45,739 nt of DNA, from the IMG/VR virus record IMGVR_UViG_3300048041_000144, positions 1-45,739 of that record. One strand, 5' to 3'. This DNA comes from a virus. A program made the position numbers and the translations under genes. Of the stretch, positions 24,085 to 33,200 are shown in pieces (position 1 is the first letter of the stretch; each line of letters opens with the position of its first letter). Under the pieces are notes generated by a model. That model was given only the letters and a program-made list of their open reading frames with translations. It was not told where the DNA came from and searched no databases.

Positions 24085-26377
24085 GGGCGGTGTGATCGTT
24101 GTTGTCTCCGGTAAGGATGATACCGGCGAACTCTTCCATGCAATCGATAATCATTTTGCCGAACTTCAAGCCAAGGCCAAAGAGACTTCTGAATCGCTCG
24201 GAAGTATAGGCGAGTCCTTGAAGCATGGCCTTCAGGGCGCCGGTATTGCTATCAGTATCCAGCAGATTATTTCGGGCATGAAAGGGGCGGTTACCTCTGC
24301 CGCGGAGTTTGGCGAAGCGATCGAGAAAGCACAAATAAAAACTGGAATTGCCGCGGGCACTCTCTCTGTGATGCACTATGCCGCCGCTACGACTGGTACC
24401 GATTTTGAGCAGTTAGTAAAAGGCGCCAGTCGCATGGGTAAAAACATGGCCGATGCGGCTGAAGGCAATAAAAAACTCGATGCGGCGTTTAAATCCATCG
24501 GCGTGAATGCCAAGGACGTTGTAGGGCGCACCGATGGTATCGACATAGCTTTCAAATCTTTAGGCAAGACTCTTGCTGCCACTGAAAGCCCGGCCCTGCG
24601 CAATCAGTTGCTTATCAGCTTGCTTGGAAAAAGCGGCATGGATTCAGCTCCGGCAATTCTCCAACTCGCTGAAAACTTTGACTCTCTCAAGAAAGCAACT
24701 CAGGATGCCGGCATGTATATGGACAAAATGTCGGCTGATGAGTTGAAAGAGCTGAACGCCAAGACGCACGATCTGGAGCAGCGCGTCATGGGAGCAAAGG
24801 TTGCGTTTGCGGAAGGCTTATCACCGGCGCTAACGGGCATATTTACCGCTTTTGCGCATGCAACCAATGGAACCAATCTGTGGAACGAGGCAGGGAAAAA
24901 TGTCGGTATAGCGGCATTAGGTTTAGCCGGTGCGATTCAACAGGTGAGTTCCGCCCTACGTGGGCTTGGTGACGATTGGGTCATATTTAACAATGCAACG
25001 AAAAATGCAACGATGATTCCGCTTATTTCGAGCCCGTGGAATAAGGATGAGCGTGACCAGCAAGCTAAGATAAAAGCGGACCGGAACAAGGAAATTACGG
25101 ACGCAAAAAAAGACCACGATGACACCTTAGCGGAAGAGAAGCGGTTTAACGGTTCCATGCTGAACCTCCAGAATCAGATTGAGCACGGCACCGCACCGAA
25201 GTCCCTCTTGCGCGATGATGATGTTCCGCCTGGGGGTGGCTATCGTGGCGGAGCGGCTGGAGGTGCCGATAAAAAATCCAGGGACGCTCGGGAGTTAGCA
25301 GCCGCGCAGCAGCCTTTAGATAACAGCCGCCGCCAGCTTGCCGATGCCGTTGCCAAGTCAGATGAGGAGCGTGCCAAGCTACAGGCCAACTCCCTGCTTG
25401 AAATCAATGACGAGATGCATAAGCGCGGCCTGATAGAAGAGACTGACTACCTCGCACAAAAAGTGGCGCTGCAAAACACCGCCTTTGATACTGAGAGGAC
25501 ATCGCTGGAAGCCCAGCAATCCGCCGCAATGGATCAGATGGATGCGCTGGCCGCCAAGACGCCGAAGATAGCCAAAGAGCGCCTTGAAACAGAGACGCGG
25601 TTGAACGCGTTGCAACGCGAGAATCTGGCTCTTGATGAAAAAGTTCTGGAGCTTGATAAACGTCGCGCCAAGTCCGCCCGGGATATGGCTGAGGCCGCCA
25701 AAGTAGCCAATGATGCCATCAACGCAAAAATCGAATTGCCCGACAATATCGATATGAGTCCATTCAAGACCAAAGCGCCCAAGGTCGTATTGGACCTAAC
25801 AGACAGCAAGATCGAGGGCGAGGCGGAGAAATACGCGCACGGCCTCTTTGACCCGCTCTTCAACCTCGGCGAAAAGTGGAGCACTCAGTGGAAACAGATT
25901 CAGGCTAACATGCTGCGCAATGTTGGGCAGAGCGCTGAGAGCCAACTCTTCGGAGCACTCTTCGGTGACCCCGAGGGTCGCGGCGGCAAGGGATGGGACG
26001 GCGAAAGCTTCGAGGGCGATACCAGCAGGCCTGGCCACCGAACCGGCATCAGCGGGACAAAAGGTTTGGTTGGTGACGGGTTGGCATCATTGGAAGGACT
26101 CTTCCACAAAAAAACCGAACTAGTTTCCAACGGGACCGGATCCGTTGGAGCGGGGAGCCTACTCAATGCCGCGGCAGGCATGATGCAGGTTGGTAAAAAG
26201 GGAGGTTCGGGAGGTACCCAAGTGATTATCCAAAATACCGGCGCGCCTATGGAGGTCGGTAACACTGAGATATCCGGCGGAGATGGCGGCGAGGCTCAGG
26301 TGATTCAGATCCTGCTAAAGCAGATCGACACCAATGGTCCGGTGCTCCAGGGAATTAAGAGCGCGATCAATCTCTAA
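24074..26377 (+). CDS. tail tape measure protein
   Basis: A 767-residue protein with AGGAG at 24061-24065, overlapping the GT end by 11 bases. It follows the chaperones as in all lambda-like tails. It is long, Ala/Lys/Glu-rich and mostly helical, with hydrophobic stretches (GLQGAGIAISIQQIISGMKGAV; VGIAALGLAGAIQQVSSAL) and coiled-coil segments at about 410-560. The C-terminal 130 residues are Gly-rich. It sets tail length; lambda gpH has 853 residues, so a tail slightly shorter than lambda's is expected. It probably also helps DNA cross the inner membrane. Confidence 0.92.
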   Translation: MSSKGGVIVVVSGKDDTGELFHAIDNHFAELQAKAKETSESLGSIGESLKHGLQGAGIAISIQQIISGMKGAVTSAAEFGEAIEKAQIKTGIAAGTLSVMHYAAATTGTDFEQLVKGASRMGKNMADAAEGNKKLDAAFKSIGVNAKDVVGRTDGIDIAFKSLGKTLAATESPALRNQLLISLLGKSGMDSAPAILQLAENFDSLKKATQDAGMYMDKMSADELKELNAKTHDLEQRVMGAKVAFAEGLSPALTGIFTAFAHATNGTNLWNEAGKNVGIAALGLAGAIQQVSSALRGLGDDWVIFNNATKNATMIPLISSPWNKDERDQQAKIKADRNKEITDAKKDHDDTLAEEKRFNGSMLNLQNQIEHGTAPKSLLRDDDVPPGGGYRGGAAGGADKKSRDARELAAAQQPLDNSRRQLADAVAKSDEERAKLQANSLLEINDEMHKRGLIEETDYLAQKVALQNTAFDTERTSLEAQQSAAMDQMDALAAKTPKIAKERLETETRLNALQRENLALDEKVLELDKRRAKSARDMAEAAKVANDAINAKIELPDNIDMSPFKTKAPKVVLDLTDSKIEGEAEKYAHGLFDPLFNLGEKWSTQWKQIQANMLRNVGQSAESQLFGALFGDPEGRGGKGWDGESFEGDTSRPGHRTGISGTKGLVGDGLASLEGLFHKKTELVSNGTGSVGAGSLLNAAAGMMQVGKKGGSGGTQVIIQNTGAPMEVGNTEISGGDGGEAQVIQILLKQIDTNGPVLQGIKSAINL

Positions 26378-27381
26378 CGTGATGCGTCGGTGTGCGGAAT
26401 CAATTGAAAAGAGTCGAGAAAGCGCACCGAATCCACGTATGTTTGTCCCAGAAGTGTAAACACGGCTGTCTTATAAATCGTTTTGTCTGCGAGATAAAAG
26501 CGTGCAGAAATGTGGAGTTGGTTGCTTTCCGCCTCAAACTCGATACCTTTGTATCCGCCTAGAGTAATATTCTTTTCGCTGATTAGACGATATGCGGAAC
26601 TTGTTAAAAAATCATTCTTTGCACCTTGCAATTCTATATCTGAAACCAAAGCCACATTTGTTGCGCTGTAATCGTCATCAATCACAAGAACGCCAACCAA
26701 GGTATTTTGAGCGAAATACATATGCGATTCAATGGTATATCCGGAAATCGATTTATTTTTCTTGGTTAGTTGCGGCTCAAACGGATAAGCGGCGCTAAAC
26801 CCGTCTTCTGGATACGTATAAGTCTTTAGTGGAGGAAGAACATTATTAACCGTTACCGTGACGGTCTGCTGCGTTGGCTGTGAAGCATCCGGCTGCAAAA
26901 CCCCTGTGATGTAATAAGTTTCACTCGATCTCCTGCCAGTGCCATCTATGCTTGGGGCTTGCATGAAAAGCTTAACTTCGCTCCGGTTAAACTCGGCTTC
27001 TATGGTGGAATTCGCTTCAGGCTTTCTGCAATCCCGATATACGGTTGAAGCTGAAGTGCCAGTCAGCGCATTCGTCCAATTGGCTGCTACGTCTTGTTTA
27101 GCTGAGCACTCGGCGATGACAATGCGGCCATCCGGCAAGAGCAGCTTCAGTACCGCGCCATTCACGCTCGACGTGCCGGAATTTGAGGGCGTGAAATAAG
27201 AGGTACATCCGGAGCTGTAACAAGAGACGTTGCTTTTACCTGCTACTTGCCAGTCATAGGAGGTTGTTGTCGGCAGGTTTTCGATTACGGTTACTTTCAA
27301 TCGAGGGAGGGTATCTTTTGCCTGCGCGAGAATTCCGACCGAGAGAAGGCAGAGAATACCAACAAAACAAGACGTGCGCAT
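26374..27381 (-). CDS. secreted cargo protein (moron), reverse strand
   Basis: The ATG at 27381 has GGAG six bases upstream and gives 335 residues; an ATG at 27387 is also possible. A signal peptide is evident (MRTSCFVGILCLLSVGILAQA). The mature part has two Cys-containing segments (SCYSSGCTSYF; VIAECSAK and RDCRKP) and a C-terminal domain opening with YPEDGFSAAYPFEP, as in PsbP-like exported bacterial proteins. It is opposite in strand to the tail operon and overlaps the tape measure stop by four bases. It is probably expressed from the prophage to alter the host envelope. Function unknown. Confidence 0.7.
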   Translation of the reverse strand: MRTSCFVGILCLLSVGILAQAKDTLPRLKVTVIENLPTTTSYDWQVAGKSNVSCYSSGCTSYFTPSNSGTSSVNGAVLKLLLPDGRIVIAECSAKQDVAANWTNALTGTSASTVYRDCRKPEANSTIEAEFNRSEVKLFMQAPSIDGTGRRSSETYYITGVLQPDASQPTQQTVTVTVNNVLPPLKTYTYPEDGFSAAYPFEPQLTKKNKSISGYTIESHMYFAQNTLVGVLVIDDDYSATNVALVSDIELQGAKNDFLTSSAYRLISEKNITLGGYKGIEFEAESNQLHISARFYLADKTIYKTAVFTLLGQTYVDSVRFLDSFQLIPHTDASR

Positions 27382-27429
27382 GGACATCTCCAGATGTAGC
27401 GACCCCAGTTTACCTCGCGATACTGAAAA

Positions 27430-28161
27430 TTACGAAGAAATTCGCAAGCCCTGTGCCATAATGGAACGCCATGTTTCCTGCCACAACTCTGGAAAAGCCT
27501 TTTGTACAGCCGCATCGACCGTCTTTTCCATCTCCAGCACTGGATTGATTTTGGCCTCAGAGACGAGAAAATAGAACGGCTCCGGGTCATGGCCGTTGGC
27601 ATCCCGGCCCATGATGGCCTTGTGCCCATCCTTCATATCCTGAATAAAGAACACGTATCCAGCCACGATTCTTTGATTTCGCAGCGCAATCTGTTTACCG
27701 TTCCATCCCTTGCGCCGCACCATCGCGGTGTACCGTCCGCCCACCGCGCCCAGTAGGTTTTTGGGCCTCAGTTCGGCGCGGATAGGGCCATTGCCAAACT
27801 TCTGTCGAAAATACCGGGTTGGCACGGCGATGTAAGAGTGGCCGCCATACGGGGTTTTCTCTGCACCCTCGTCTTGTGCCAGCAGGTAATCAGGCGCGCC
27901 GCTGCTGCGGTTGGCTGTGTCGGTATGCACATCCGCCTCAATCACCGCGCCGTTCTTCTGCGCCGGCTTGATGCGGATGCCTTGTTGTGTGAACTTGTTG
28001 CGCAGCGTGAATTTTGGCTCTAAGCTTCCTTGCACTGCCAACTGGCCAGCCTTCGCGCATCCCGTCAGTGTCTTTGCCAGGGCGAACGGGATCTGCCGCT
28101 TTTGCAGATCGTCCAGCCCGGCCAGCGCCTCGCTCACATCCACCTTCACGTTCAGTTCCAT
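27430..28161 (-). CDS. minor tail protein Z-like, reverse strand
   Basis: A 243-residue protein resembling gpZ/HK97 gp10-type tail completion proteins: MELNVKVDVSEALAGLDDLQKRQ, FALAKTLTGCAKAGQLAVQ, FTLRNKFTQQGIRIKPAQK, and a C-terminal MEKTVDAAVQKAFPELWQETW helix. In lambda Z sits between FII and U on the same strand as the other tail genes. Here it lies downstream of the tape measure gene on the - strand, so it cannot be made from the late + transcript. Either a separate promoter exists right of 28161, or an inversion has occurred. Confidence 0.75.
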   Translation of the reverse strand: MELNVKVDVSEALAGLDDLQKRQIPFALAKTLTGCAKAGQLAVQGSLEPKFTLRNKFTQQGIRIKPAQKNGAVIEADVHTDTANRSSGAPDYLLAQDEGAEKTPYGGHSYIAVPTRYFRQKFGNGPIRAELRPKNLLGAVGGRYTAMVRRKGWNGKQIALRNQRIVAGYVFFIQDMKDGHKAIMGRDANGHDPEPFYFLVSEAKINPVLEMEKTVDAAVQKAFPELWQETWRSIMAQGLRISS

Positions 28162-28252
28162 AGCCCTATTTTCCGCCCCATTGGCATGGACCCGCTAACA
28201 GGGACCCCAGCATTTTGCGCCAAATTCCGAAAGCGCCGCATGGTGGGGATAG

Positions 28253-29197
28253 ATGAGCGTTTATCCCATTATTTTCCCGTCTCTCTCTCGCCAGCCTTCG
28301 ATGGATACCTCGAAGAGCACAGAAGACGACACAATCAAAGATTCGGCGGAGAGCGGCTACGTCTCCACCCGCCCGCGTTTCACCCGCGCGCGCGACACAT
28401 GGAAGATAAATGTCCGCAACCTGGTGGCGGAGGATGTGCGCGTCCTCGATTACTTCCAAAAGATCACGGCGGCCCGAGGAAGTAATAGCTTTCTGTATCC
28501 CAATCTGCTGCCGAACTGGAGCTTTGAATTTCCCGCGCTCAACGCCGCTCAAGTGGCTAAAGACTGGAATCAGCCCGGCACATCCTCGGCGGCTCTGCCT
28601 GTGTCGCTTGCCACCGCGAATGTGGAAGATGGCGTGCAGGCGCTCTGCTTTGGCACCGTGGCGGCTCAGGTACTTGCCGCGGGGGCTACCGTTGCCGCCG
28701 AGGTGACGAGCGCCGTGGTGACCCCTTGCGCGCCCGGCGATGTGTACCTTTTCCATGCGCGGGTGAATCCGGCCCAGGGAACGCTGGCCAGCGCCGCCAC
28801 GCTTTGGGCTGAGGCCGCGATGTACACCTACGACGCGAGCGGGAATCAATCCGCGCTGGCTGGCTCTGGCAGCGGCTTCAACACCTCGGTTTCCGGTTGG
28901 CAGGACTACTACGCCACATTCACGATTCCTGCCGGAGCCGTCGGTTTCAGGATGCGCCTGATTGGCAACCTGACTGGGCCCAGTTCAGGAACCATCGCAC
29001 TTGATGGTTCGGCTTCAATCCTGATGGATGAGGTAGCTTGCGCATTGCTCACGCCTGCGCAGTGGTATGGCCGCATGGTCGGCTCCTATTCGTTGCCTCG
29101 GCCCGTGCGCTTCACCAAACTGCCGGAGTTTTCTGACATTGGCTGGGGCGATGGAGTGAAGCGCTACGGCGTGAATTTCGAGTTGACAGAGGTCTGA
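28253..29197 (+). CDS. minor tail protein M-like with inserted carbohydrate-binding-like domain
   Basis: A 314-residue protein. Residues 1-80 (DSAESGYVSTRPRFTRARDTWKI, VAEDVRVLDYFQ) and 268-314 (VRFTKLPEFSDIGW, KRYGVNFELTEV) form the two halves of a gpM-type distal tail protein. Between them, about residues 82-260 look like a CBM_4_9-type beta sandwich (NLLPNWSFEFP, then SVSGWQDYYATFTIPAGAVGF and a terminal LDGSASILMDEVA). The insertion replaces the short loop found in simple family members. A sugar-binding role at the tail tip is inference. No good RBS is visible. Confidence 0.7.
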   Translation: MSVYPIIFPSLSRQPSMDTSKSTEDDTIKDSAESGYVSTRPRFTRARDTWKINVRNLVAEDVRVLDYFQKITAARGSNSFLYPNLLPNWSFEFPALNAAQVAKDWNQPGTSSAALPVSLATANVEDGVQALCFGTVAAQVLAAGATVAAEVTSAVVTPCAPGDVYLFHARVNPAQGTLASAATLWAEAAMYTYDASGNQSALAGSGSGFNTSVSGWQDYYATFTIPAGAVGFRMRLIGNLTGPSSGTIALDGSASILMDEVACALLTPAQWYGRMVGSYSLPRPVRFTKLPEFSDIGWGDGVKRYGVNFELTEV

Positions 29198-29204
29198 TGA
29201 CTGA

Positions 29205-29232
29205 TCCCTATTCCCTGGTCCCTAGTCCCTGT
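29205..29232 (+). repeat. four tandem 7-base TCCCTNN units
   Basis: TCCCTAT, TCCCTGG, TCCCTAG and TCCCTGT follow each other without gaps in the space between the M-like and L-like genes. Confidence 0.9.
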
Positions 29233-29249
29233 TCGCCGGAGGCGAACTA

Positions 29250-29915
29250 ATGTCCACTGCAATCAGCCCGATGTCTGTGCTCTCCCTGGCCGCCCAGCGC
29301 GATAAGTTCGTGCTCGCATCCGGCGATGCGTGGATTTTGCTCGTGGACCTAATTTGGAATGGGACGCATACCCGTCTTGCGCGCAATATCGATCCCATTC
29401 AGTTTGATTGCGGCGACGGCAACGGCATCCAGACGTATCAGTCCTTCAACTTCGAATTCACGTCAGAGCAGCCCGGCCAGGGGCAACTGCCCACCATGAT
29501 GCTGCGCGCATCGAACGCCCAGCGCGTCTTGCAGGGCATTATCGAGCAGTACGGTGGCATTGCGGGAGCCACGGCCGATATTTACGTCTACAACACGGCG
29601 CACCCCGACGGCGAGCCCGATCTGGCCGTAGAAACCACGGTCATGAAGTCGGTTTGCACGGTAAGCCTCGTCACGCTCTCGCTTTCCGCTCCATCGCCCA
29701 TTCGCAAGATTTTCCCGAGGTTCCTTTATCGCGCCAGCTTTTGCATGTGGGTATCGAACTACAAAGGCAAACAGTGCGGATATACCGGCACACTCACAAA
29801 CTGCGATGGCACTTACAGCGGGACAAACGGATGCCAGGTCCATGACAACGCCGCCCGCTACGGAGCCTTCCCCGGCATCGGCACCAACGGCACAGCCATA
29901 GCGATGCAGGCATGA
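29250..29915 (+). CDS. minor tail protein L (Fe-S type)
   Basis: A 221-residue protein. The C-terminal part carries four cysteines (C165, C176, C185, C195) in FCMWVSNYKGKQCGYTG, NCDGTYSGTNGC and RYGAFPGI. This is the arrangement of lambda gpL, where four Cys hold an iron-sulfur cluster. The N-terminal beta domain matches tail-hub proteins (FDCGDGNGIQTYQSFNFEF). It forms part of the tail tip ring above the J protein. Its stop overlaps the next ATG (ATGATG). Confidence 0.88.
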   Translation: MSTAISPMSVLSLAAQRDKFVLASGDAWILLVDLIWNGTHTRLARNIDPIQFDCGDGNGIQTYQSFNFEFTSEQPGQGQLPTMMLRASNAQRVLQGIIEQYGGIAGATADIYVYNTAHPDGEPDLAVETTVMKSVCTVSLVTLSLSAPSPIRKIFPRFLYRASFCMWVSNYKGKQCGYTGTLTNCDGTYSGTNGCQVHDNAARYGAFPGIGTNGTAIAMQA

Positions 29916-30292
29916 TGCAAACTCTACCGTATGCACTGTGGGCGGATTTACTGGGCAAGCCATGGCGAAAGGACGCGCGCGGCCCGGAGGCGTATGACTG
30001 CGTTGGATTGCTGCTGGAAATCGAGCGCCGCCTGGGGCGAAAGGTTCCCGCGTATGCCAGCGATATTCGCGTAGTTGCCTCGGCACTGGCAGATTGCGAG
30101 CGGGTGGCTGAGCCACTAGTGGGCGATGCCATCCTGATCCGCGCCGCCAATCCGCGCTGGCACGTCGGCGTGGTCTGCGGCGCGGGTTGCATGTTGCACT
30201 CGCGCGAGGGCGCTGGAGTGCTGAAAGAGCGGTATAACTCGTTTCCGTGGCAAGCTCGCATTGAGGGCTTCTATCGATGGAAACAAAGTTAA
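29912..30292 (+). CDS. tail tip NlpC/P60 peptidase (gpK-like)
   Basis: A 126-residue protein containing only the NlpC/P60 half of lambda gpK (the JAB half is absent). Catalytic C30 sits in AYDCVGLLLE and H84 in WHVGVVCG; H96 or a nearby polar residue would complete the triad. It is expected to cleave peptidoglycan stem peptides during tail assembly or DNA entry. It overlaps the L gene by four bases and the J gene by 16. Confidence 0.88.
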   Translation: MMQTLPYALWADLLGKPWRKDARGPEAYDCVGLLLEIERRLGRKVPAYASDIRVVASALADCERVAEPLVGDAILIRAANPRWHVGVVCGAGCMLHSREGAGVLKERYNSFPWQARIEGFYRWKQS

Positions 30293-33200
30293 TCCAGTCT
30301 CTGAATTTGCCGGAAGTTTCCATCGTAAAAATTCCCGCCGCTCTGCCGAAGGTTCCAACCGAGTTATCTCTTCGCCCTGTCCGCATCATCGTCAACCTGA
30401 ACCCTTTCCGCATTGAAGAGCGGCGCGTGGTGGAGATCGCGCCGCTTGAAAACGAGAGCCTGGGCGCAATCGTTGCCCGCGCGTTCCCCGCCAACGATAT
30501 TCTGCCGGATGATTATCTTTTCAGCGTCAGTGGCCAGCGCATCGCGGATGAGAATGTTTGGAACACGGTGGTAGAGTACGGCCAGGAAATCGTTCTTTAT
30601 CCGCGCGCAGCCGGCGGCGGAATCGGCAAGATGCTTTCCATGGCGGCCGTCATGATGCTGGCCTCTATAATTCCCGGCGGCCTGATTGCGGATTGCGCGG
30701 CCTGGAGTTTCTTTGGATCGAGCGCCTTGGCGATGGGGATTGGCGCGGCGATCAGCATTGGCGGGTCCCTGCTGGTTTCGTGGGCTTTCGGTAATGGTCA
30801 GAAGGGCGCGGCGGATTATTCACAGAGCTATGATCCTACCGGCCCCAAAGGCCTCGCCCAGCCCGGCGTTCCCGTGCCCAAGGGATACGGCATGTTCGGA
30901 TGGTGCGGAAACATTGTTTCGAGTTATGTCAGTTTCGCGGGTGCGAAGGCGTACATCAACGTGCTTGTCTGTTATGGCTGGGGAAAAGCTAAGAGCATAG
31001 CAAACGTACTGATCAACAAGCAATCGATTTCCAACTTTTCCGATTGCAGCTATCAGACGCGCCTCGGGACCAATGACCAGACCGCGATTGATGGCTTCGA
31101 CTCGACGGTCAATGGTTATCCGCAAGAGATTCAGATGCTCGTTGCGAACGGCGCGATTGTCGTTTCCGGGACTGGAACCAATATCCAAGGCTTGCAGGTC
31201 ACAGTCAAATTTCCCTCCGGCTTGTATTCAGTCACGGGCGACGGCAATTATGTGAGTTGCCATTTCATTTACAAGATTGAAGTTTCTCCCCATGGCGCGG
31301 CGACTTGGACTGCTCCGCTGTTTCCGAACATGGACGACATGAGCACGGTGGCTACCTTCAACACCGGCAACACAACGGAAACATGGCCCAACTGGGTTGT
31401 CATCCCCACCGATCAGTTCGCGGGCAGCGGCCTGGTCTATGACAGCAACAATGACAGCCACACTGCCGGAGATGCCTGGAGCAGCACCGAAGATGTAACG
31501 GTCGTCAGCATCACCGGATCGACCAGCACAACCTCGCATACCTTCAGGGGCACTTGGCAGCCCTGCGACCCAAACACCAATCCCGTCAAGTGCAATTCGT
31601 GGCACGAGGGGTACATCAACGTTGAAAACTGCTCACTGAGCGCCATCTTCGACACGCAATGCGTTTACGGGCTGACGCCTGGGCAGTGGGACGTGAGGGT
31701 TACAAAGATCGGGTGGTTTCAGAACGCACACTCGATCAATTACACCGATAGTGCGGTGGCGAGTCAGGTTTGTGACGGGTGGCTCTGGAATATCAATGAG
31801 CTTTTCTGGTCAAACCTCAGCTATCCCAACATGGTTCTGCTGGGCATTAAAGCCTTGGCGACTTCGCAACTGAGCGGCTCAAGCATTCAGGTAATGGCCA
31901 CCATTACGCATGACTTGGGCGAAGATACAACCGTTCCAACGCTGCTTTCGAGTTATGAAACCGATAACCCGGCCTTGGTGGCCTATGACCTGCTTACCAA
32001 TACGCTTTATGGTATGGGTGTTGCACCTTCACTGATAGACCTGCCGGCCTTTGCCGCCTGGGCCGCGTTCAACGATGAAGATGTGACGAATCAGGACGGC
32101 ACCACGGTGCGCCGCCACATCTTCAACGGCGTCTTCGATCAATCCGGCAACGCATGGAAAGCGCTGCAATATATCGCCAGCATGAGCCGCGCATCCATCT
32201 TGCAAATGGGAATGCGCTACACCGTGGTCCTCGATGCTCCCGCCGATCCCATGCAGCTCTTCACCGTCGGCAACATGAAAAAAGATTCGTTCAGCGAGCA
32301 ATGGCTGGCGCTCGATGATCGCTGCACGCTGATCGAGGCCAGTTTCGCCGATGCCGAGCGGAGTTACCGCACAGACCTGCCTGTCTCGTGCATGTCCGAA
32401 AGCGATATGAACAGTGGTGAGCAGCCGAAAACGACGGAAATCACGCTCACCGGCTGCACCAGCCGCGATCAGGCGTGGCGTTGGGCGTACTTCCATCTGA
32501 TGAGTACCAAGCTCACTCTGCGCACAATCAGCTTTACCGCCCCGATTGAGGCTGTCTGCTGCTCGCGCGGATCGGTCATTGCCGTGCAATCCGACGTGGT
32601 GCAATGGGCGCTGGGTGGCCGTGTGCAGGCTGGCTCTACGCTCACCACGCTCAATGTCGATCGCACCGATCTGGAGTTCGCCGCGGCCTCGGGATACACC
32701 GTCAGCGTGCAACACCCCGTGGTAGAGCGTGGCACAGCCACCATTGGTTACATCTCCGGCCTGACAATCAACATGACCGGCCAACTGCCCGCTGGCCGCA
32801 TCCTCAAAGCCGTGGCGCCGGACGGCACGGAATACATTGTCACAGGCTACGGTTCCACAGCCATTACGCTGGCCTCGGTAATCGGCCCCGCGGCGGCCAC
32901 CGCGCTGGCAGCCGGCCAGGTGCTCACGCTCTACGACGTGAACGTGATTGAAAACATGAACGTGACCGGAATTACGGTTACCCCGGCCTCACCCGCTGCG
33001 CCGGGCGGCTCGGCGGTTGCCGTTTCCGGCTCGTTCGCCGCTGTACCGTGCGCGGATAGTGCGTGGGCCTATGGCCAGAGCGCAGGTTCTCAGCCAGCCA
33101 AACTCTTTCGGGTTGTGAGCATCAAGAAATCCGGAGAATTCAGCTTTGAAATCGGGTCCGCGGAATATAACTCCACAATCTACGATGAGGTGACGCCGAG

